Positions 20,596 to 30,469 of a DNA stretch of 64,000 nt are shown piece after piece (the first letter of the stretch is position 1; every line of letters starts with the position of its first letter). The stretch lies in NCBI RefSeq assembly GCF_014635305.1, contig NZ_BMCS01000002.1, forward strand, positions 1-64,000, read 5' to 3'. This DNA comes from Williamsia phyllosphaerae. Lineage in GTDB: Bacteria > Actinomycetota > Actinomycetes > Mycobacteriales > Mycobacteriaceae. The notes under the pieces are model-generated. The model was given only the letters and a program-made list of their open reading frames with translations. It had not been told where the DNA came from and did not search any database. The position numbers were made by a program, and so were the translations under genes.

Positions 20596-21898
20596 CGGTT
20601 CCCTCCAGTCGGAGGACGCTCGACACGCTCAGTACGGAGTCGAGATCCTTCAGTGCGTCAACGGTTTCCGAGAGCGCCGAGTCCGGCGCACGGTGGGTGA
20701 CCACGATCAGGCGCGCGTTCTCCTCGGCGCCTTCCTGGCGCACGGTGGCGATGCTGACGCTGCGCTTGGAGAACTCCCCGGCCACCGTCGAGAGGACGCC
20801 CGGTCGGTCGGCGACCTTCATCGAGACGTAGTAGCGGGTGTTCACGTCGCCCATCGGTGCGATCGGCAGTGAGGCGTAGGTGGACTCGAGCGGTCCGCGC
20901 CCGCCGTGCACCTTGTTGCGTGCGGCCATGACGAGGTCGCCCATGACCGCCGACGCGGTCGGGGCGCCGCCGGCGCCCTGCCCGTAGAACATCAGTCGGC
21001 CCGCGTTCTCCGCCTCGACGACCACGGCGTTGAACGCCCCGTTCACCGATGCGAGAGGATGCGTGTGCGGGACGAGCGCGGGGTACACCCGTGCGGAGAT
21101 CCGTTCGCGCCCACTGGAATCGTTGATCCGCTCGCAGATCGAGAGCAGTTTGATGGTGCAGTCCAGGGTGGCCGCGGAGACGAGGTCGTCAGAGGTGATC
21201 GACGAGATGCCCTCGCGGTAGACGTCGCTCGCGGTTACCCGGGTGTGGAACGCGATGGAGGCCAGGATGGCCGCCTTGGCCGCGGCGTCGTACCCCTCCA
21301 CGTCGGCGGTCGGGTCGGCCTCGGCGTAACCGAGGCGTCCGGCCTCCTTCAGCACGACCTCGTAGTCCTCCCCGTCGGCGGCCATGGCCGACAGGATGAA
21401 GTTGGTGGTGCCGTTGACGATTCCCGCGACGCGTTGGACGGTGTCGCCGGCCAGCGACTGCATGAGCGGACGGACCACCGGGATGGCACCGGCCACCGAG
21501 GCCTCGAAGTAGAGGTCCACCTTCGCCGACGCCGCCAGGGTCGCCAGCTCCCCGGTGTAGTCGGCGAGAAGTGCCTTGTTCGCGGTGACGACGGACTTGC
21601 CGTGCTCGAGCGCGGTGGCGATCAACGTGCGCGGTACGTCGATCCCGCCGATGAGCTCGACCACGATGTCCACGTCGTCGCGGACCACCAGGCTCGCCGG
21701 GTCGTCGGTCAGCAACGACGTCGCGCAGGCACGCGCCTTGTCGAGGTTGCGCACCGCGACGCCGCGGATCTCGATGGGCGCACCCACTCGGGCACGCAGG
21801 TCTTCGGAGTTCTGGAGCAGGATCCGGACCACTTCGGCCCCGACGTTGCCCATCCCCAGTACTGCCACACCGATGGGTCGGCCGGTTCGGTCGCTCAT
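20588..21898 (-). CDS. hom: homoserine dehydrogenase
   Basis: The enzyme reduces aspartate semialdehyde to homoserine, the branch point to threonine and methionine. The 436-residue protein has an N-terminal Rossmann site [17 protein letters not shown], the catalytic core with [11 protein letters not shown], and a C-terminal ACT domain (from about residue 355), so threonine feedback is likely. Its start overlaps the lysA stop by 4 nt (ATGA) and its end overlaps thrC. Confidence 0.96.
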   Translation of the reverse strand: MSDRTGRPIGVAVLGMGNVGAEVVRILLQNSEDLRARVGAPIEIRGVAVRNLDKARACATSLLTDDPASLVVRDDVDIVVELIGGIDVPRTLIATALEHGKSVVTANKALLADYTGELATLAASAKVDLYFEASVAGAIPVVRPLMQSLAGDTVQRVAGIVNGTTNFILSAMAADGEDYEVVLKEAGRLGYAEADPTADVEGYDAAAKAAILASIAFHTRVTASDVYREGISSITSDDLVSAATLDCTIKLLSICERINDSSGRERISARVYPALVPHTHPLASVNGAFNAVVVEAENAGRLMFYGQGAGGAPTASAVMGDLVMAARNKVHGGRGPLESTYASLPIAPMGDVNTRYYVSMKVADRPGVLSTVAGEFSKRSVSIATVRQEGAEENARLIVVTHRAPDSALSETVDALKDLDSVLSVSSVLRLEGTDD

Positions 21899-23313
21899 CT
21901 CGTCACCTCCAGGCTCACTAGGTCTTCCACGGTTTCGCGACGCAGCACCAGCCGCGGCGCGCCGTCCCGGACGGCCACCACCGCCGGCCGCATCGACATG
22001 TTGTAGCGACTCGACATCGCGTAGCAGTAGGCGCCCGTCGCGGCCACGGCGAGCAGGTCACCGGGGGCCACGTCGGCGGGCAGCCAACAGTCTTTCACGA
22101 CGATGTCGCCGCTCTCGCAGTGTTTTCCGACGACCCTGCTGAGCACCGGGTCGGAATCGGAGGTACGCGAGACCAGGCGGACGTCGTACTCCGCCTGGTA
22201 GAGCGAGGTCCGGATGTTGTCGCTCATCCCGCCGTCGACGGACACGTAACGACGATGGGTGCCGCCGCCGAGCGCGACGTCCTTCACGGTCCCGACCCGG
22301 TAGACGGTCACGGTCCCGGGCCCGGCGATGGCGCGGCCGGGCTCGACGGCGAGGATCGGGGTCGGCAGACCCAGCTGCTCGGACTGGCGCGTGACGATGT
22401 CGGCGAGGGTGGACGCAACCACCTCGATGGGAGGCGGGTCGTCCGAGGGAATGTACGAGATACCGAGTCCGCCACCGAGATCGAGCACCGAGAGCTGCGA
22501 GGTCTTGTCCACCCCGAACTCGGCGACGATGTCTCGGAGCAACCCGAGGACCCGGTGCGCGGCGAGTTCGAAACCGTCGAGATCGAAGATCTGCGATCCG
22601 ATGTGGCTGTGCAGGCCCACCAGACGCAGGTTGTCGGTGTCGAACACCTGCCGCACCGCGTCCATGGCGACGCCACCGGACAGCGAGAAACCGAACTTCT
22701 GGTCCTCGTGCGCGGTCGAGATGAACTCGTGGGTGTGTGCCTCGACGCCGACGGTGACGCGGATCAGCACGTCCTGGACGATCCCGGCGTCCCCCGCGGC
22801 GGCGTCGAGTCGTTCGATCTCGATGGCCGAGTCGACGACGATGTGCCCGACCCCCGACGTCACCGCCAGGGCCAGCTCGTCCGGCGACTTGTTGTTGCCG
22901 TGCAACGCGATCCGATGCGTCGGGAACCCAGCGCGCATCGCGACGGTGAGCTCACCCGCCGAACACACGTCGAGCGAGAGCCCCTCCTGGTCGACCCAGC
23001 GGGCGATCTCGCCGCACAGGAACGCCTTGGACGCATAGTGCACCCGACCGGTGGACCCGAACGCGGCGAGCATATCGGCACACCGTGAACGGAAGTCGTC
23101 CTCGTCGATGACGAACAGCGGCGTGCCGTACTCCTGCGCCAGCTCGGTCACGGGGGCACCGGCCAGCACGACGACACCGTCGTCGGCACGGGTGGCGTTA
23201 CGTGGCCAGACCGCAGCGGGCAGGACGTTGAGTTCGGCTGCGCCAGTGGGGTTCTCGGACCGTCGGGTGGCGTTGACGCCCTCGGCGTGGCGGGGTCCGG
23301 CTGGGTGGGTCAT
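21895..23313 (-). CDS. lysA: diaminopimelate decarboxylase
   Basis: The enzyme makes lysine from meso-diaminopimelate, which is also a peptidoglycan precursor. It is a fold-III PLP enzyme with the PLP lysine in [10 protein letters not shown] (K96) and CESGDI carrying the active-site cysteine from the partner subunit. I chose the ATG at 23313 (472 residues), which shares one base with the argS stop (TGATG). The N-terminus is about 25 residues longer than in M. tuberculosis and looks disordered, so a later start is possible. Confidence 0.95.
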   Translation of the reverse strand: MTHPAGPRHAEGVNATRRSENPTGAAELNVLPAAVWPRNATRADDGVVVLAGAPVTELAQEYGTPLFVIDEDDFRSRCADMLAAFGSTGRVHYASKAFLCGEIARWVDQEGLSLDVCSAGELTVAMRAGFPTHRIALHGNNKSPDELALAVTSGVGHIVVDSAIEIERLDAAAGDAGIVQDVLIRVTVGVEAHTHEFISTAHEDQKFGFSLSGGVAMDAVRQVFDTDNLRLVGLHSHIGSQIFDLDGFELAAHRVLGLLRDIVAEFGVDKTSQLSVLDLGGGLGISYIPSDDPPPIEVVASTLADIVTRQSEQLGLPTPILAVEPGRAIAGPGTVTVYRVGTVKDVALGGGTHRRYVSVDGGMSDNIRTSLYQAEYDVRLVSRTSDSDPVLSRVVGKHCESGDIVVKDCWLPADVAPGDLLAVAATGAYCYAMSSRYNMSMRPAVVAVRDGAPRLVLRRETVEDLVSLEVTR

Positions 23314-24965
23314 CACATCCGTTCCGGGGCGCTCACGCCCACGAGGTCGAGTCCGTTGGCGAGGACCTGCCGGGTCGCCGAGCACAGGGCCAGGCGTGCC
23401 GAGTGCACCGGCCCCGGGGTCTCGTCACCCTGGGGCAGGATCCGGCACCGGTCGTAGAAGCGGTGATAGGTCCCGGCCAGGGTCTCGAGGTAGCGACAGA
23501 CCCGGTGCGGTTCGCGTAACTGCGCTGCGGTCGCGACCACGGCGGGGAAGTCACCCAGGGTGCGGATGAGGTCACCTTCGGCCGGGTCGACCAGTTCGGC
23601 GAGGTGCGCGGAGTCGGCGACCACACCGAGATCGGCGGCGTTCCGGGCGATCGCCGACAGCCGTGCGTGCGCGTACTGCACGTAGTAGACCGGGTTCTCG
23701 TTCGACTGGGTGGTCAACAGGTCGAGATCGATGTCGAGGTTGACGTCCACCGACGACCGGATCAGCGAGTAGCGGGCGCCGTCGACACCGACCGCGTCGA
23801 CGAGGTCCTCGAGGGTGATCACGGTGCCCGCACGCTTGCTCATCCGGACCGGGACACCGTCGCGGACCAGGTTGACCAACTGTCCGATGAGGACCTCGAC
23901 GGTGTCGGGGTCGTCGCCGAGAGCGGCCGCACCGGTCTTGAGACGCTTGACGTAGCCGTGGTGGTCGGCGCCGAGCATGTAGATGCACAGGTCGAAGCCA
24001 CGACGGCGCTTGTCGCGGTAGTAGGCGATGTCGCCGGCGATGTAGGCCGCCTCGCCGTCGCTCTTGATGACGACGCGGTCCTTGTCGTCGCCGAAGCTCG
24101 TCGACCGCAGCCACCAGGCGCCGTCCTTCTCGTACAGGTTGCCGTTGGCCTTCAACTCGGCGATGCACTCGTCGACCAGACCTGAGGAGAACATCGCGTT
24201 CTCGTGGGTGAAGACGTCGAACACAGTGCCGAACTCGTTCAGGCTCGACTTGATCTGGTCGAACATGAACTCGACGCCATCGGCGCGGAACCGTTCGAGA
24301 CGCTCGGACTCGGACAACGAGGCGATGTCGGGGTTCTTCGCCACGACCCGCTCGGCGATCTCGCCGACGTAGGCGCCGGCGTACCCGTCCTCGGGGGTCG
24401 GCGCCCCGTCGGCGGCGGCCTGCAGCGACCGGGCGAAGCGGTCGATCTGCGTGCCGTGGTCGTTGAAGTAGTACTCGCGGGTCACCGCCGCACCCTGCGC
24501 GGCGAGCACGCGGCCCAAGGCGTCCCCCACCGCCGCCCACCGGGTTCCGCCGAGGTGGATGGGCCCGGTGGGGTTGGCCGAGACGAACTCGAGGTTGATC
24601 GCGCGGTCGGCGAGGGCCGTCCCACGTCCGAACCCGACGCCGGCGGCCAGGACGTCGGCCACGACCACGTTCTGGGTGGCGGCGGCGAGTCGCAGGTTCA
24701 CGAACCCCGGACCGGCGACGTCGGCCGAGGCGATGCCGTCGGTGGTCGCCAGTTCCTCGATGAGCCATCCGGCGAGGTCGCGCGGGGACAGACCGAGTTT
24801 CTTGGCCAGCTGCAGGGCGATGTTGGTGGAGTAGTCGCCGTGCTCGGGGTTGCGTGGGCGCTCGACGGCAACCGCGTCCGGGACCACCGACGCGTCGAGT
24901 CCTCGTCGGGTCAGCACCGTCGTGGTCGCGTCACGCAGCACGGCAGGCAGATCGGCGGGAGTCAC
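23313..24965 (-). CDS. argS: arginine--tRNA ligase
   Basis: This class I synthetase charges tRNA-Arg. The HIGH-type motif is PTGPIHLGG and the KMSKS-type motif is RMSKRAGT. The C-terminal DALR anticodon-binding domain ends the protein. I chose the GTG at 24965, giving 550 residues, the same as M. tuberculosis ArgS. Upstream, TAGGAT ends 8 nt before the GTG; it could be a -10 box for an almost leaderless mRNA or part of a ribosome site (AGGA). It heads the argS-lysA-hom-thrC-thrB row. Confidence 0.96.
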   Translation of the reverse strand: MTPADLPAVLRDATTTVLTRRGLDASVVPDAVAVERPRNPEHGDYSTNIALQLAKKLGLSPRDLAGWLIEELATTDGIASADVAGPGFVNLRLAAATQNVVVADVLAAGVGFGRGTALADRAINLEFVSANPTGPIHLGGTRWAAVGDALGRVLAAQGAAVTREYYFNDHGTQIDRFARSLQAAADGAPTPEDGYAGAYVGEIAERVVAKNPDIASLSESERLERFRADGVEFMFDQIKSSLNEFGTVFDVFTHENAMFSSGLVDECIAELKANGNLYEKDGAWWLRSTSFGDDKDRVVIKSDGEAAYIAGDIAYYRDKRRRGFDLCIYMLGADHHGYVKRLKTGAAALGDDPDTVEVLIGQLVNLVRDGVPVRMSKRAGTVITLEDLVDAVGVDGARYSLIRSSVDVNLDIDLDLLTTQSNENPVYYVQYAHARLSAIARNAADLGVVADSAHLAELVDPAEGDLIRTLGDFPAVVATAAQLREPHRVCRYLETLAGTYHRFYDRCRILPQGDETPGPVHSARLALCSATRQVLANGLDLVGVSAPERM

Positions 24966-25105
24966 GGTTGACCATCCTATTGGCCGCAGGTCGCAACCCG
25001 ACACCCGCGGTGGGCCACCACCATCCCCGGCGCGGATGCGCGTGGGGAAAATGCGCGGACGGCTGTCAGTAGACTGTGCTGCGCATACTCAGACGAAAGG
25101 CAGTC

Positions 25106-26056
25106 ATGGCGACCGAGAGCCCCCGGCCGGCACCGAACACGAGCTCGACGAATTCCCCGTCGGGGCCACCCGCGTCCAAGTCGTCGCCCAAGAAAAAGAA
25201 GAAGTCACGTCCGGGAACCGTTCCGACGGTCAAGGCCGGTGGCCGCCGCCAGATCCCGTGGATGACCGTCGGCGCCGTGGTGGTGGTGCTCATCATCGTC
25301 GGAGCACTCGCCGCCTACCTCGCGCCGAAGTACATCGACCGCGAAGAGGCCCAGAAGTTCGTGCCGAGCGCCTCGAACCCCGATCCGTCCGACAACATCA
25401 ACGGCGTGACGAAGGTCTTCTATCCGGCCGGACAGCACGTCGCCCCCACCCAGCGCGTCGCGTACGACCAGTCGCCCCCGTTCGGCGGACCCCACGACGC
25501 GATCTGGGCGACATGTACCGGGATCGTCTACCCGAATCCGTTGCGTTCGGAGAACGCCGTCCACGCGCTCGAGCACGGATCGATCTGGATCACCTACAAC
25601 CCGGAGACCATCGCCTCGGGCGATCTGGACAAACTCAAGAGCAAGGTAGAGGGGCAGCAGTACATCCTGCTGTCGCCGTACCCGGGCCTGAGCAGCCCGA
25701 TCTCCCTGCAGTCGTGGGGCCATCAGCTCAAGCTCGACTCGGCGGGCGACAACCGCGTCGACGAGTTCATCACCGCCCTGCGCCGCAACTCGCAGACCAA
25801 CGTCTACCCGGGCCAGCCGCAGCAGTCGGCGTACCCCGAGGTCGGCGCGACCTGCGATGCACTGGTCGGGCAGGGCTTCGATCCGAGCAACCCGCCGCCG
25901 GCCGATTCCGGCCCGGTTCCGGCCAACGCGGTCCCGATGTCCGGCGAGGGCACGCAGCAGGCCACCAACGAGGCAGGCGTACCCGCCGCACCGACGACCC
26001 CGGGCGCGGCGACCGCTCCCGCGGTCCCGGCTCCCACACCGGCTCCGGCGGGCTGA
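25106..26056 (+). CDS. DUF3105 membrane-anchored protein
   Basis: The 316-residue protein has a Lys/Ser/Pro-rich cytoplasmic N-terminus (a run of lysines near 29-33), one membrane helix (about 52-73), then an extracytoplasmic DUF3105 domain with the conserved blocks PPFGGPHD and NAVHALEHGSIWITY, and a Pro/Ala-rich C-terminal tail. The function of DUF3105 is not established; the conserved histidines suggest metal binding. AAAGG lies 5 nt before the ATG at 25106. TAGACT at 25070-25075 is a possible -10. It is followed 6 nt later by a DUF305 gene, a pairing common in actinobacteria. Confidence 0.88.
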   Translation: MATESPRPAPNTSSTNSPSGPPASKSSPKKKKKSRPGTVPTVKAGGRRQIPWMTVGAVVVVLIIVGALAAYLAPKYIDREEAQKFVPSASNPDPSDNINGVTKVFYPAGQHVAPTQRVAYDQSPPFGGPHDAIWATCTGIVYPNPLRSENAVHALEHGSIWITYNPETIASGDLDKLKSKVEGQQYILLSPYPGLSSPISLQSWGHQLKLDSAGDNRVDEFITALRRNSQTNVYPGQPQQSAYPEVGATCDALVGQGFDPSNPPPADSGPVPANAVPMSGEGTQQATNEAGVPAAPTTPGAATAPAVPAPTPAPAG

Positions 26057-26062
26057 TCCGAC

Positions 26063-26815
26063 ATGTCGACCGACGCCTCCACCGACCGGATGCCCTCCGA
26101 CGCCCCGGAACGATCCGACCGACGCTCGCTGCAGCGTCAACTGCCCGCACTGTTGGTCCTCGGTGCGGTCGCGATGCTGCTGGTCGGCGTCGCGATCGGG
26201 CTGATGATCCGCGGCGACGGCGGTGGGACCGACCGGCCGGCCGCCGACTCGGCCGCCGTCGGGTTCGCGCAGGACATGTCGACCCACCACGCCCAGGGTG
26301 TGGCGATGGCGAAGGTCGCGCTGACGCAGGCGCAGTCGCCGGAGGTTCGGGCACTGGCCTACGACATCCTCACCCAGCAGACCAACCAGATCGGGCAGAT
26401 GCAGTCCTGGCTCACACGCTGGGACCGTCCGATGGACAACCCGGGTACGGCGATGGCCTGGATGTCGGCCGACGGTCACGACCACTCGGGGTCGATGGGT
26501 CAGATGACGGCCATGCAGATGACGGCGGGCAACGGGGTCACCACCCCGCTCATGCCCGGCATGGCCACCGCCTCCGACATGGCGCGGCTGCAGTCACTGC
26601 GCGGCGACGCGGTCGACGTCGACTTCCTCCAGCTGATGTTGCGCCACCACCGCGGCGGTCTGCCGATGATGGAGTACGCCGTCGACAAGGACCACGTGTC
26701 GGAGCCCTATGTCCGGGAGCTCGCGCAGCAGATGATCAACATCCAGACCAACGAGGCCGACACCCTGGCGAAGATGCTCGCCGAGCGCGGTGCCGCCCAG
26801 CTGCCGATGAACTGA
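26063..26815 (+). CDS. DUF305 family protein
   Basis: The 250-residue protein has one membrane helix (about 28-49), then a four-helix-bundle DUF305 domain outside the membrane. It carries two histidine pairs in similar contexts, MSTHHAQG and MLRHHRGG, and a methionine/histidine-rich segment in between (DGHDHSGSMGQM, MQM). Such residues suggest copper or another soft metal, and some DUF305 proteins lie in copper gene clusters; binding here is inference. The 6-nt spacing from the DUF3105 gene implies one transcript. Confidence 0.88.
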   Translation: MSTDASTDRMPSDAPERSDRRSLQRQLPALLVLGAVAMLLVGVAIGLMIRGDGGGTDRPAADSAAVGFAQDMSTHHAQGVAMAKVALTQAQSPEVRALAYDILTQQTNQIGQMQSWLTRWDRPMDNPGTAMAWMSADGHDHSGSMGQMTAMQMTAGNGVTTPLMPGMATASDMARLQSLRGDAVDVDFLQLMLRHHRGGLPMMEYAVDKDHVSEPYVRELAQQMINIQTNEADTLAKMLAERGAAQLPMN

Positions 26816-26999
26816 CCTTCGACCGTCCCCAAAATCGTTGAGGATTGCTAACCGTCGAGTAGGCCACGTCACAGGATGTGAAAGTATGTCGGGCGTGCGA
26901 CTCAGCCGCACACCGTCGTCCACCGAACTCAGCAGCACCTGGGGGTATTTTGAGTCCGTTTCGTCCGCACGAGTCGACGACCTGTGTCGAGGGCGCGTC

Positions 27000-28019
27000 G
27001 TGAAGGCCGCCGACGTCAGCTCCGCCGATCGGGATTGGACGCAGTACTACGAGCCGTCCGACCATTATCAGATCGGTCGTGAGGAGATCCGCGAGTTCGC
27101 GCGGTCGATGAAGGACGCACACCTCGTGCACTGGGACGACGAGTTCGCCGCGAAGCGCGGTCACGAATCACTCGTCGCACCGCTCACCTTCACCGCCCGC
27201 CTCGCCGGGACCGGTCTCAACTGGCTGATGGAGAACGTGCTCACCGAGTACGACACCAGCGCCTTCGTGCAGACCGATCAGGTCTTCACCTACCACCGTC
27301 CGTTGCACGCGGGCGACCGACTGCGGTTGATCATGGGCCTCGCGCCGATACGTCAGAAGGCGGGCGGCGACACCATCACCGTCTCCGGACTCCTGGTCAA
27401 CGAGCACGACGAACTGATCCAGACCCTGCAGACCACCGCGGCCGGCCGTCGCGGGGCGCAGACCGAACCGGCACTCAACGCCGCCCTCACCGACGTCATG
27501 ATGGGCGACTTCGTCGCGCCGACGACGACGTCGTGGAGCGAGATAGAAGGCGAGCCCGCGTTCACCGACATCGCCTGGGACAAACCGCTCGACCCGTCCG
27601 TCCCGGCCTTCGACGACCTCGCGGTCGGAGACGAACTGCCTGCACACACCGTCACGCTGCGCCGTGGCGACCTGGTGAACTACTCGGGCATCTCCGCCGA
27701 CTACAACCCCATCCACTGGAGTGATCGGGTCGCCGAGATCATCGGACTCGAGACCACCATCGCCCACGGCATGTTGACCATGGGCATGGGATCGGGTTTC
27801 GTGACCTCGTGGCTCGGTGACCCTGCGGCGATGCGCGACTATCGTGTCCGTTTCACCGGCATCGCCTACGTGGCCGATGACGCCCCGGCCGAGGTCGAAT
27901 ACACTGGCCGGGTCAAATCGCTGGACAGCGAGGCGAAGACGGCGACCATCGCGATCCAGGCGACCTTCCGGGGCAAACGGATATTCGGGCGCGCGGTTGC
28001 CACGGTGCAGTTGAGATGA
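27000..28019 (+). CDS. fused (3R)-hydroxyacyl-ACP dehydratase (HadA-HadB-like double hot-dog)
   Basis: The 339-residue protein has two hot-dog halves: an N-terminal MaoC-N/HadA-like half (about 1-160) and a C-terminal MaoC/HadB-like half (about 195-339). The C-terminal half keeps the hydratase motif DYNPIH with the catalytic Asp and His at 234 and 239. In mycobacteria HadA and HadB are separate subunits of the FAS-II dehydratase in mycolic acid synthesis; fused forms occur in related genera. I chose the GTG at 27000, with GAGGG 6 nt upstream. The next gene is a mycolate-type methyltransferase, which supports a lipid role. Confidence 0.82.
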   Translation: MKAADVSSADRDWTQYYEPSDHYQIGREEIREFARSMKDAHLVHWDDEFAAKRGHESLVAPLTFTARLAGTGLNWLMENVLTEYDTSAFVQTDQVFTYHRPLHAGDRLRLIMGLAPIRQKAGGDTITVSGLLVNEHDELIQTLQTTAAGRRGAQTEPALNAALTDVMMGDFVAPTTTSWSEIEGEPAFTDIAWDKPLDPSVPAFDDLAVGDELPAHTVTLRRGDLVNYSGISADYNPIHWSDRVAEIIGLETTIAHGMLTMGMGSGFVTSWLGDPAAMRDYRVRFTGIAYVADDAPAEVEYTGRVKSLDSEAKTATIAIQATFRGKRIFGRAVATVQLR

Positions 28020-28119
28020 ACCGCGCTTTCGAATGAACCGATAACCCAGTCAGCACCACAGCCACACCCATGACGCACCGGCATCGTCGCCGAGGTGTCC
28101 ACACCAGAGAGGTTCCGTT

Positions 28120-28989
28120 TTGACCACCGAAACGCCGTTTTTCGAGGACGTCCAAGCCCACTACGACCTGAGCGATGATTTCTTCGCACTCTTCCTCGAC
28201 GAGTCCCGCACCTACAGCTGTGCGTACTTCAAGGAAGAGGACTACAGCCTCCACGAGGCCCAGATCGCGAAGATCGATCTGTCGCTGGGCAAGCTCGGCC
28301 TCGAGCCGGGTATGACGCTGCTCGACGTCGGCTGCGGCTGGGGCGCCACCGCCCTGCGCGCGATGGAGAAGTACGGCGTGAACGTCATCGGACTCACCCT
28401 CAGCAAGAACCAGTACGGCCACGTCAAGAAGCTCGTCGAGGACAAGGCCGCCGAGACCGGTCTGTCCGGCGACATCCGCCTGCAGGGCTGGGAGGAGTTC
28501 GACGGCAAGGTCGACCGCATCGTGTCGATCGGCGCCTTCGAGCACTTCCGCTTCGAGCGTCACAAGCAGTTCTTCGACTTCGCCTACAACGCGCTGCCCG
28601 ACGACGGCAAGATGCTGCTGCACACCATCACCGCCTACGGCCTGTCGCACCACCACGAGACCGGCAACAAGATCGGCAAGGACGACTTCGCGTTCCTGCG
28701 TTTCATCGCGACCGAGATCTTCCCCGGCGGGCAGCTCCCGCTGCCCAAGCAGGTGACCGACGGCGCGACGAACGCAGGGTTCACCGTCGAGAAGGTCCAG
28801 CCGCTGCAGTTGCACTACGCACGCACCCTCGACGCGTGGAGCAAGGCCCTCGGCGAGAACCGGGACAAGGCCATCGAGCTGTGTGGCCGCGCCAACTACA
28901 ACACCTACGTCAAGTACTTGAGTGGCTGCGCCGCGTCGTTCCGCAAGGACATGATCGACGTCATGCAGTTCACCTGCGTGAAGGGCTAG
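28120..28989 (+). CDS. mycolic-acid-type cyclopropane synthase / methyltransferase
   Basis: This SAM-dependent enzyme (289 residues) has LLDVGCGWGATALRA at about 67-81 and the family blocks VQAHYDLSDDFFALFLD and RIVSIGAFEHF. It belongs to the CmaA/MmaA/UmaA group that modifies double bonds in mycolic or other long-chain lipids. Which modification it makes cannot be told from sequence. The start is a TTG at 28120, with AGAGAGG 7 nt upstream. It follows the dehydratase gene by 100 nt and converges on a glycosyltransferase gene across a large hairpin. Confidence 0.9.
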   Translation: MTTETPFFEDVQAHYDLSDDFFALFLDESRTYSCAYFKEEDYSLHEAQIAKIDLSLGKLGLEPGMTLLDVGCGWGATALRAMEKYGVNVIGLTLSKNQYGHVKKLVEDKAAETGLSGDIRLQGWEEFDGKVDRIVSIGAFEHFRFERHKQFFDFAYNALPDDGKMLLHTITAYGLSHHHETGNKIGKDDFAFLRFIATEIFPGGQLPLPKQVTDGATNAGFTVEKVQPLQLHYARTLDAWSKALGENRDKAIELCGRANYNTYVKYLSGCAASFRKDMIDVMQFTCVKG

Positions 28990-29028
28990 TCACCCACCCC
29001 GGGGCGCACCGCCCCGTCGCACGACCAT

Positions 29029-29070
29029 CGAGTCGGCGTTCACACGGTCACCCGTGCGAACGCCGACTCG
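29029..29070. terminator. bidirectional hairpin between converging genes
   Basis: CGAGTCGGCGTTC (29029-29041) and GAACGCCGACTCG (29058-29070) are perfect 13-nt arms. Inside, CACGG (29043-29047) pairs with CCGTG (29052-29056). The structure covers the last codons and stop of the minus-strand glycosyltransferase and lies 39 nt after the methyltransferase stop, so it can end both transcripts. A smaller GGGGC/GCCCC repeat precedes it at about 29000-29015. Confidence 0.65.
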
Positions 29071-30335
29071 ACTGCTTTGGCGGCCGCCGCGGCGGCGTCG
29101 GCGGGTGCGATCATCTGTGCGCCGACCGCTTCGGCGCGCCGGATCGTGTCCGGCCGCAGGAGCACGGCGAGCCCGTCGGTGAGCGTCGCCGTGTCCAGCG
29201 TCGACAGGCGCGTCGAGGTACCGATCCCGAGTCTGGTGACCGCCGCACCCCAGTGGGCCTGATCGGCCCCGGCCGAGGCGACCATGGTCGGCAGGCCGGC
29301 GCGGACGGTGGCGGCGGTGGTTCCCGCTCCCCCGTGATGCACGGCCGCCCGACACCGCGGCAGCACCGTCGCGTGGTTCATCGCGCCCGCGACGAACACG
29401 TCGTCGGTGCCCACACCCACCCCTTCGGAGCCCCCTCGTGCGCCCACCAGCGCACGGATGCGCAGGACCCGGGCCGTGTCGCGGATCGCGGTGTGGACGC
29501 GCTCCGGATCCGAGAGCGGCGCGCTGCCGAACGAGATGTACACCGGCGGCGGGCCGGTCTCGAGCCATGTCGACAGCGGACCGTCGCCGGCGACCTCCTC
29601 GCCCACCGCCGCACGTTCGTCGACGGGAAGGTCCAGGAAGCCCACCAGTGGCCGATCGGCCCCCCATTCCTGGTTCAACCCGGGGAAGAAGACCGGGTCG
29701 TAGGCCTGGATCTGCAGCACTGCCTCGCGCTGCAGACGGTGCGTGAGTCGATGGCGGGCGGCGGGCAACCCCAGACGGGCCCGGAACCGGTTCTCGGGTC
29801 CCTTGCCGAAGGTCCACGTGATGGCGTCGGCGGTGCGCCACGAGGCACGGTTGACCGCGGCGGGCAGGGTGCGCGACGACGGGATGGCGCCGACGACCCC
29901 GTTCTCCGACATCGCGCAGAACCGCATGGTGGCCATCGGCACCGCGAGGTGCTCGGCGAGGGCGTGGATGCGCTCCTGGCCCAACGGGCCGCTGATCAGC
30001 CCGTCCACCCCGGCGTCGGCGGCGAGGTCGGTGACCGTCTCGGCGAGATCGGCGTCGAAGCGCGCGAAGCCCTCGGCGACCTGCTGCTGCGCCAAGCGCA
30101 GTTTGCGCACGGGGTTGCGGGTGGCCAACAGCTCCCGGGATCTGTCGCTGTCCCAGTACGACTCGCTGTCGAGACCGATGGGGAGCGCGGCGAGCCCCAT
30201 GGAGGCGGCGAACCCCACGTAGTTGGGCGGGACCAGCATGGTGACGGTGTGCCCGCGCCGGGTGAGCTCGTGGCCCAGGCACACGCCCGGCTGGATATCG
30301 CCCCTGCTGCCGTAGAAAGACAGTGCCAACTTCAT
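29040..30335 (-). CDS. GT1-family glycosyltransferase (UGT / GPL-type)
   Basis: The 431-residue protein begins MKLALSFYGSRGDIQPGVCL, a Rossmann start typical of GT-B glycosyltransferases acting on lipids, sterols or antibiotics. The C-terminal half has the nucleotide-sugar block CRAAVHHGGAGTTAATVRAGLP followed by DQAHWG. Its style resembles the mycobacterial glycopeptidolipid glycosyltransferases (Rv1524/Rv1526c type); sugar and acceptor cannot be inferred. TAATCT (30342-30347) lies 6 nt before the ATG, so the mRNA is predicted to be leaderless. The tRNA-Arg gene lies just upstream on the same strand. Confidence 0.88.
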   Translation of the reverse strand: MKLALSFYGSRGDIQPGVCLGHELTRRGHTVTMLVPPNYVGFAASMGLAALPIGLDSESYWDSDRSRELLATRNPVRKLRLAQQQVAEGFARFDADLAETVTDLAADAGVDGLISGPLGQERIHALAEHLAVPMATMRFCAMSENGVVGAIPSSRTLPAAVNRASWRTADAITWTFGKGPENRFRARLGLPAARHRLTHRLQREAVLQIQAYDPVFFPGLNQEWGADRPLVGFLDLPVDERAAVGEEVAGDGPLSTWLETGPPPVYISFGSAPLSDPERVHTAIRDTARVLRIRALVGARGGSEGVGVGTDDVFVAGAMNHATVLPRCRAAVHHGGAGTTAATVRAGLPTMVASAGADQAHWGAAVTRLGIGTSTRLSTLDTATLTDGLAVLLRPDTIRRAEAVGAQMIAPADAAAAAAKAVESAFARVTV

Positions 30336-30341
30336 GTGGCC

Positions 30342-30347
30342 AGATTA
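30342..30347 (-). promoter_or_regulatory. candidate leaderless -10 element for the glycosyltransferase
   Basis: TAATCT on the minus strand ends 6 nt before the ATG and lies 12 nt downstream of the 3' end of the tRNA-Arg gene. Its -35 region would fall inside the tRNA, so promoter activity may depend mainly on the -10. Confidence 0.45.
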
Positions 30348-30358
30348 GGTGGAATGTG

Positions 30359-30431
30359 TGCCCCCGGCAGGATTCGAACCTGCGGCCTTCCGCTCCGGAG
30401 GCGGACGCTCTATCCCCTGAGCTACGGGGGC
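30359..30431 (-). tRNA. tRNA-Arg (anticodon CCG)
   Basis: The minus strand folds into a full cloverleaf of 73 nt: acceptor GCCCCCG/CGGGGGC, D arm GCTC/GAGC, anticodon stem TCCGC/GCGGA with loop CTCCGGA (anticodon CCG, reading CGG), T arm GCAGG/CCTGC with loop TTCGAAT, and discriminator A. The 3' CCA is not encoded. It lies between sbcC and the glycosyltransferase gene. Confidence 0.97.
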
Positions 30432-30469
30432 TCGACGGGCGAGAGCCAGACTATCGCACGGCTCGTCGC

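Noticed and set aside
30359..30431. tRNA-Arg as an integration site of a mobile element
   Set aside because: No integrase gene, no direct repeat of the tRNA 3' end and no composition change are seen on either side.
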